64,000 bases of DNA, from contig JANQEE010000011.1 of the NCBI GenBank assembly GCA_028278525.1, positions 1-64,000 on the forward strand, in the 5' to 3' direction. Every line of letters starts with the position of its first letter. Within the stretch, counting starts at the first letter, position 1. This document shows positions 59,165-64,000 of the stretch, one piece after another. Under the pieces are notes generated by a model that ran no database searches, had not been told where the DNA came from, and saw only the letters and a program-made list of their open reading frames with translations. The translations under genes were made by a program, and so were the position numbers. This stretch comes from Minwuiaceae bacterium. Its GTDB lineage: Bacteria; Pseudomonadota; Alphaproteobacteria; Minwuiales; Minwuiaceae.

Positions 59165-60172
59165 ATGTCGGCGGGATATCTGCTCAAGCGGTTGCTGCTG
59201 GCGATCCCCACCCTGTTCGGGGTGCTGGTGGTCGTGTTCGTGCTGCTGCGCGTGGTGCCGGGCGATCCGGTCACCATGATGGTCGGCCTGACCGCGTCGG
59301 AGGAGGATATCGCGCGGCTGCGCGAACTGTACGGCTTCGATAAGCCGATCTTTACGCAGTTCCTGATCTACCTGGGCGACGTGCTGCAGGGCGATCTCGG
59401 CGTATCGATCACCCGCAAGCAGGAGGTGCTCGGGCTCATCCTCGGCCGCTTGCCGGTGACCTTGGAACTGAGCCTGTTCGCGATGGCGGTCGCGCTGCTC
59501 GGCGGCATGATGCTGGGTGTGCTGGCCGTCTACCGGCCGGGACGGGGCGGGGAACTGGTCGCGGACGGCTTCTCCGGCCTTGGCCTCGCCATTCCCGATT
59601 TTCTCTGGGCGCTGATGTTCATCCTGCTGTTCGGCGTGCTGATCCCGCTGCTGCCGATTTCCGGCCAGATCGACCCGCGTCTCGGTTTCGAGCCGGCCAG
59701 CGGCTTTTACCTGTTCGAAAGCCTGCTGATCGGGGAGTTCGCCGCGTTTCAATCGGTGCTGAGCCACATGGTGCTGCCGGCGGTGGCGCTGGCGATTCCG
59801 CTGGCCGCCATTATCGCCCGAATATTGAAGTCGTCGTTGCAGGAGGTGATGACCCAGGACTACATCCTGCTGGCGCGCGCCCGCGGTTTCTCGCGGCTCC
59901 GCATCGTGCTGCGCGAGGCGTTGCAGAACGCGCTGATCCCGACGGTCACGCTCTCCGGCGTGCAGTTCACCTTCCTGGTCGGCGGCACCGTCCTGATCGA
60001 GCGGATCTTCAGCTATCCCGGCCTCGGCAACATGGCGATAGAGGCGGTGATCAACCGCGACATCCCGCTGATCCAGGGCATCGTGCTGACCTTCGCCGTG
60101 ATGTTCATCGCGCTGAACCTGATCATCGATTCCACCTACGTACTGCTGAATCCCCGGGTGCGTCATGGCTGA
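59165..60172 (+). CDS. ABC importer permease, DppB type (second system)
   Basis: 335 residues with an N-terminal membrane helix (LLLAIPTLFGVLVVVFVLLR), the DppB signature VVPGDPVTMMVGLTASEED, and the EAA loop LLARARGFSRLRIVLREAL. It overlaps the next permease by 8 bp. It forms a channel with the DppC-type partner. Confidence 0.94.
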   Translation: MSAGYLLKRLLLAIPTLFGVLVVVFVLLRVVPGDPVTMMVGLTASEEDIARLRELYGFDKPIFTQFLIYLGDVLQGDLGVSITRKQEVLGLILGRLPVTLELSLFAMAVALLGGMMLGVLAVYRPGRGGELVADGFSGLGLAIPDFLWALMFILLFGVLIPLLPISGQIDPRLGFEPASGFYLFESLLIGEFAAFQSVLSHMVLPAVALAIPLAAIIARILKSSLQEVMTQDYILLARARGFSRLRIVLREALQNALIPTVTLSGVQFTFLVGGTVLIERIFSYPGLGNMAIEAVINRDIPLIQGIVLTFAVMFIALNLIIDSTYVLLNPRVRHG

Positions 60173-61022
60173 CAGGCGCGGGGCGTTGGTCAGCGCCGCG
60201 TCAGACGCCCGCGTGCTGTTCGGCGCCGCCGTGTTGCTGGCCCTGATTGTTGCCGCCGCCGCTGCGCCGCTGCTGGCGCCGCACGATCCGCTGGAACAGG
60301 ACCTGCTTGCCTCGTTCCTGCCGCCGGCCTTTCAGGCGGGTGCCGATCCGGTCTTCCCGCTCGGCACCGACAGTCTCGGGCGCGACCTGCTGTCGCGATT
60401 GATCTACGGCGCCCGGGTGGCGCTGACGGTGGCGCTGGTCGCCGCCAGCCTGGCCGCACTGCTCGGCACGGCGCTCGGGCTGATCGCCGGCTATTTCGGC
60501 GGCTGGGTCGACGCGGTCATCTCCCGGCTGGTCGACGTCTGGATGGCGTTCCCGCCGGTGCTGTTGTCGATTGTGCTGGTGGCGATCATCGGCGCCGGCC
60601 TGCATTCGGTGATCATCGCCATCGTCATCATCGACTGGACGCGGTTCTGCCGCGTCGTCCGTGCCGAGGTGTTGGTGCAGCGCGAACAGGACTACGTCGC
60701 TTCGGCGGTGACCATCGGGCTCGGCCGCTGGCGCATCCTCTGGCACGAGATCCTGCCGAACCTGCTGCCATTGCTGCTGGTGCTGATCACGTTGGAAATG
60801 GGCATCGCCATCATCGTCGAGGCGATCCTGAGCTTCGTCGGGCTGTCGGTGTCCTCGGACCAGGCGACCTGGGGCGGGCTGATCCAGGAGGGGCGGCTTT
60901 ATATCCATCAGGCCTGGTGGATCATGGTGCTGCCGATGGCCTGTATCATCGTCTCGGTACTCGGCCTGAATGCGCTTGGCGACGGCCTGCGCCGGACCCT
61001 CGACCCGGTGATGCGCCGATGA
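60165..61022 (+). CDS. ABC importer permease, DppC type (second system)
   Basis: 285 residues. A membrane helix (LFGAAVLLALIVAAAAAPLL), the periplasmic LGTDSLGRDLLSRLIYGARV and the EAA loop YVASAVTIGLGRWRILWHEI are visible. Overlaps of 8 bp and 4 bp with neighbours show tight coupling. Confidence 0.94.
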   Translation: MADRRGALVSAASDARVLFGAAVLLALIVAAAAAPLLAPHDPLEQDLLASFLPPAFQAGADPVFPLGTDSLGRDLLSRLIYGARVALTVALVAASLAALLGTALGLIAGYFGGWVDAVISRLVDVWMAFPPVLLSIVLVAIIGAGLHSVIIAIVIIDWTRFCRVVRAEVLVQREQDYVASAVTIGLGRWRILWHEILPNLLPLLLVLITLEMGIAIIVEAILSFVGLSVSSDQATWGGLIQEGRLYIHQAWWIMVLPMACIIVSVLGLNALGDGLRRTLDPVMRR

Positions 61023-61879
61023 CTGTCGCGCCGACCTTGGCTGTCGCCAGCCTGCGCCTAGATCTGGGCCACACGCCGATCCTGCGCGGCGTCGACATCG
61101 ACGTGATGCCGGGCGAGGTGCATGGCCTGGTCGGCGAGTCCGGCGCCGGCAAGACCATGGTCGGCAAGGCGGTTCTGGGCATCGCGCCGGCCGGCGCGAG
61201 AATTCGCAGCGGCAGCATGACGTTCCTGCGCGAGGACCTGATCGCGATGCCGGAACGCCGCCGCCGCGACCTGCTCGGCCGGCAGATAGCGCTGATCCCG
61301 CAGGATCCGATGACGGGCCTTAATCCCGTGTTGCGCATCGACCGGCAGATGACGGACCCGCTGCGGCTGCATCTCGGTCTCGACCGCCCCGCCGCCGCGG
61401 CCAAGGCGCTGGACCTGCTGCACCAAGTACGTATCCGAGAGCCCGAGCGCGTGCTGCGGCAATATCCGCACGAACTGTCCGGCGGCATGCGGCAGCGCGT
61501 CCTGATCGCGATGGCGTTTTCCTGCCGGCCGCAGCTAATCGTCGCCGACGAACCGACCACGGCGCTGGACGTGACCGTGCAGCGCCAGATCCTGCGCCTG
61601 ATCAAGGAACTGCAGGAGACTGCCGGCACCGCGATCTTGTTCATCACCCACGATCTCGGCGTCGTCTCGAAGATCTGCGACCGGGTCAGCGTGATCCATT
61701 CCGGGCGCATTCTCGAAAGCGCCGGCGTCGCCGACCTGTTCGACTTCCCGCAGCACGACTATACGCGCGCGCTGATGCGGGCGACGCCGCGCTACGACCG
61801 GCCGGGCGACCTGCTGCAACCAGTGCCGGCGGACCTCACCGCCAGACTGATCGCGGAAGCGGAGGCGCTGGATGCTTGA
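61019..61879 (+). CDS. ABC importer ATPase, DppD type (second system)
   Basis: 286 residues from the ATG overlapping the permease stop. Walker A GESGAGKT, Q-loop IPQDPMTGLNP, signature [15 protein letters not shown], Walker [13 protein letters not shown]. The C-terminal oligo_HPY extension is short and lacks the cysteine cluster seen in the first DppD. It overlaps the next ATPase by 8 bp. Confidence 0.94.
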   Translation: MTVAPTLAVASLRLDLGHTPILRGVDIDVMPGEVHGLVGESGAGKTMVGKAVLGIAPAGARIRSGSMTFLREDLIAMPERRRRDLLGRQIALIPQDPMTGLNPVLRIDRQMTDPLRLHLGLDRPAAAAKALDLLHQVRIREPERVLRQYPHELSGGMRQRVLIAMAFSCRPQLIVADEPTTALDVTVQRQILRLIKELQETAGTAILFITHDLGVVSKICDRVSVIHSGRILESAGVADLFDFPQHDYTRALMRATPRYDRPGDLLQPVPADLTARLIAEAEALDA

Positions 61880-63440
61880 AGCGCGGAACCTTCGCCTCGC
61901 GCTGCCCGACCGCTCGCGCAAGCCGTTGTTCGGTCCCGCGCCGATGACCGAGATCCTGCGCGGCATCGATCTGGAGCTGGCGGCAGGCGAGTCGCTCGGC
62001 GTCGTCGGCGAGTCCGGCTCCGGCAAGACGTCGCTCGGGCGGACGCTGCTACGCCTCTACCGGCCGACCGGCGGCAGCCTGAGGTTCGAAGGCCGCGACA
62101 TCGCGACCCTGGCCGAGGCCGACTTGAGGCCGCTCAGAGCCCGAATGCAGATGATCTTCCAGGACCCGATGTCGTCGCTCAACCCCCGCCAGCGGATCGC
62201 CGAGATCGTCACCCAGCCGTTGTGGGCGTTCGGCCGCGACGTCGTCGCCGATCACGTGCCGGCCTTGCTTGAGCGCGTCGGATTGACGCCGGCGCTGGCC
62301 GCGCGCTATCCGCATGAACTCAGCGGCGGGCAGCGCCAGCGGGTCGGCATCGCCCGGGCGATCGCCCTGCAGCCGAAGCTGGTGGTCGCGGACGAGATCG
62401 TGTCGGGCCTGGATGTCTCCACCCAGGCGCAGATCCTGTCGCTGCTGGCTAATTTGAAGCGCGATCTGGGTCTGGCGCTGGTTTTCATCAGCCACGACCT
62501 GTCGGTGGTGCGGGTGGTGTGCGACCGCGTGATGGTGCTCAGTCGCGGCGAAGTGATGGAGACCGGCCCGTGCGAGCGGTTGTTCAGCGCGCCGCGCCAT
62601 CCCTATACTCGGGCATTGTTGGAAGCTGTGCCGCTGCCCGAAGTGGATCCGGACTGGATTCACGGCGGCCCGATAGAACAAGAAGACAACAGGGGAATAG
62701 GCATGCAGATCAAGGGAACGGTGGCGCTGGTCACCGGCACGAGCCGGGGCATCGGCCCGGAATATGTCCGCGAATTGGCGAAACGCGGCGCCGCCAAGGT
62801 CTACGCCGCGGCGCGTGACACGACCCAGATCGCGGATCTGGCTGCGGAGTTCGCCGGTACTGTCGAGGCCGTCGAATTGGATATCACCGATCCGGTCCAG
62901 GTGGCGGCCGCGGCGGAGCGCTGCGCCGACGTCCAACTGCTGATCAACAACGCCGGCATCAATCATAATACCGGCCTGATCGCGCCGACGAGCCTGGACA
63001 ATGCCCGCGCCGAGATGGAGACCAACTACCTCGGCACGCTGGCCATGTGTCGTGCCTTCGCGCCGGTGCTGCAGGCGAACGGCGGCGGCGCCATCGTCAA
63101 CATGCTGTCCATCCTCGCCCGCGTCTGCCTGCCTCTGATGGGATCGCTCAGCGCGTCCAAGGCGGCGGGTCTGATGATGACCCAGGGGGTGCGCGCCGAA
63201 CTGGCCGGCCAGGGCACGACGGTGATTGCCGTCATGCCCGGCGCGGTGGAAACCGACATGACCCGCGACCTTCCGCCGCCGAAGATGCCGCCCGCCGATG
63301 TCGCCGTGGCGGCGCTCGACGCGGTCGAGCAGGGCGAAGAGGAGGTCTATCCCGGCGACATGGCGACCGGCATGGCGCAGGGACTGGCTGGCGATCCGAA
63401 AGCGGTGGAAAAAGAGCTGGCCGGCATCCTGCCGCAATAA
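61872..63440 (+). CDS. ABC ATPase (DppF type) read in frame into an SDR oxidoreductase
   Basis: 522 codons with no stop. Residues 1-277 are a DppF-type ATPase (Walker A GESGSGKTS, signature LSGGQRQRVGIARAI, Walker B LVVADEIVSGLD), ending near LPEVDPDWIHGG. From Met278 an SDR begins (VALVTGTSRGIG, NNAG, Ser-Ala-Ser-Lys near the active site). AGGGGAATAGG lies just before the ATG at 62703, so the SDR can also start alone. Either a natural fusion or a lost stop codon explains it. The SDR active site reads SLSASKAA with no Tyr at the usual YxxxK position, which is worth noting. Confidence 0.88.
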   Translation: MLEARNLRLALPDRSRKPLFGPAPMTEILRGIDLELAAGESLGVVGESGSGKTSLGRTLLRLYRPTGGSLRFEGRDIATLAEADLRPLRARMQMIFQDPMSSLNPRQRIAEIVTQPLWAFGRDVVADHVPALLERVGLTPALAARYPHELSGGQRQRVGIARAIALQPKLVVADEIVSGLDVSTQAQILSLLANLKRDLGLALVFISHDLSVVRVVCDRVMVLSRGEVMETGPCERLFSAPRHPYTRALLEAVPLPEVDPDWIHGGPIEQEDNRGIGMQIKGTVALVTGTSRGIGPEYVRELAKRGAAKVYAAARDTTQIADLAAEFAGTVEAVELDITDPVQVAAAAERCADVQLLINNAGINHNTGLIAPTSLDNARAEMETNYLGTLAMCRAFAPVLQANGGGAIVNMLSILARVCLPLMGSLSASKAAGLMMTQGVRAELAGQGTTVIAVMPGAVETDMTRDLPPPKMPPADVAVAALDAVEQGEEEVYPGDMATGMAQGLAGDPKAVEKELAGILPQ

Positions 63441-63460
63441 CCGCCGGCCAGGAGGCAACG

Positions 63461-64000
63461 GTGGTCAAGGCGGTTACGATCATCAGGCGGAAGACGGGAA
63501 TGAGCGTCGCGGCATTCCAGGACTATTGGCGCGGGCCGCACGCCGAGATCGTCAAGGACCTGCCCGGGCTTCGCCGCTACGTACAAAGCCACCCGCTGCA
63601 GTCCGGATACGCCAAGTGCGACCTCATCCATGACGGCATCGCCGAGGTCTGGGTCGACGACATGGAGTCCCTGCGCGCAATGTCGGCATCGCCGCACTAC
63701 GCCGCCGTGCAGGCGGACGAGGAGAACTTCATCGACCGCGCGACGATGGCTCTGGTCCTCACCGAGGACCATGTGATCAAGGACGACCCGGCGCCGCAGG
63801 ACGGTGTCAAAGCGATTACGTTCCTCAAGCGCCGGCCGGAGATGTCCGTGCCGGACTTTCAGGCCTACTGGCGCGAGGTGCACGGCCCGATCGCGGCCGC
63901 GATTCCGGTGATGAAGCGCTATGTGCAGAGCCATACGCGCCTGGGCGGCTATCGCGACGGCCGAACGCCGCTCTACGATGGCATCGCGATCGCTTGGTTC
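63461..64000 (+). CDS. Tandem EthD-domain protein (cut by window end)
   Basis: At least 180 residues from a GTG at 63461 with AGGAGGCAAC upstream; the frame is open to the window end. Two EthD (dimeric alpha-beta barrel) units: VKAVTIIRRKTGMSVAAFQD with YWRGPHAEIV, and VKAITFLKRRPEMSVPDFQA with YWREVHGPIA. EthD-like proteins act in degradation pathways, often as small oxygenases or helper proteins. It is 20 bp after the ATPase-SDR gene and thus belongs to the same operon. The C-terminus is missing only because of the window edge. Confidence 0.9.
   Translation, partial: MVKAVTIIRRKTGMSVAAFQDYWRGPHAEIVKDLPGLRRYVQSHPLQSGYAKCDLIHDGIAEVWVDDMESLRAMSASPHYAAVQADEENFIDRATMALVLTEDHVIKDDPAPQDGVKAITFLKRRPEMSVPDFQAYWREVHGPIAAAIPVMKRYVQSHTRLGGYRDGRTPLYDGIAIAWF

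Noticed and set aside
62049-63458. 469-codon minus-strand frame
   Set aside because: It is antisense to the ATPase-SDR gene and lacks any recognisable motif.
1-64000. CRISPR array, tRNA or rRNA genes
   Set aside because: No regularly spaced repeats and no cloverleaf or rRNA-like sequence were seen; a covariance-model scan would be needed to exclude small RNAs.

Overview
The window looks like a chromosomal piece of a GC-rich, free-living alphaproteobacterium. Evidence is the strong GC bias at third codon positions, the gene families present (single-chain indolepyruvate oxidoreductase, corrinoid methyl-transfer cluster with DUF1638, several Dpp/BMP importers), TAGAGCA-type palindromes like those of alphaproteobacterial intergenic repeats, a REP-associated tyrosine transposase and PEP-CTERM proteins. 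A Rhodospirillales-like organism is my guess. No rRNA, tRNA or CRISPR array was seen.

Region 1 (1-9.4 kb): a RAYT transposase beside a 67-nt palindrome, a LysR regulator, exported proteins of unknown function, a DinB-fold protein, a translationally coupled GPAT-like acyltransferase and alpha/beta hydrolase, a secreted hydrolase and a small membrane protein.

Region 2 (9.4-17.6 kb): a complete Dpp/Opp-type importer (minus strand) divergent from a YtcJ-like amidohydrolase followed closely by a CobW/G3E GTPase.

Region 3 (17.6-32.5 kb) is accessory. It holds a Tat-type multicopper oxidase, GFA and DUF2087 proteins, a large hairpin, an AT-richer island (GNAT, lipoprotein, DUF2306, LysR, IS3 remnant, NTF2-like), and a rearranged block. 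In that block an OmpR/TolB/TPR regulator and PEP-CTERM genes lie between two diverged direct repeats derived from an adenylate cyclase-SH3 gene pair.

Region 4 (32.5-42.5 kb): 3-oxoadipyl-CoA thiolase, a BMP-type nucleoside-like importer with a cytosine-deaminase-like amidohydrolase, an HCCA-isomerase-like protein, a DMT exporter and a SHOCT lipoprotein.

Region 5 (42.5-52.2 kb) is the most interesting. A five-gene corrinoid methyl-transfer cluster (corrinoid protein, DUF1638, PF13769-like protein, pterin methyltransferase, RACo-type [2Fe-2S] activator) is divergent from a fused indolepyruvate:ferredoxin oxidoreductase. No substrate:corrinoid methyltransferase is recognisable in the window.

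Region 6 (52.2-64 kb): an Ldh2-type dehydrogenase, SDR, VOC dioxygenase-like and PhyH-type proteins. They are followed by a plus-strand catabolic operon: dienelactone hydrolase fused to an NTF2-like domain, a Tat-exported family 5 binding protein, two permeases, an ATPase, a second ATPase read in frame into an SDR, and a tandem EthD protein cut by the window end.

Overall the window combines substrate uptake (three ABC importers) with hydrolases, thiolase and dioxygenase-type enzymes, and one-carbon chemistry. This suggests an organism that scavenges diverse organic monomers.
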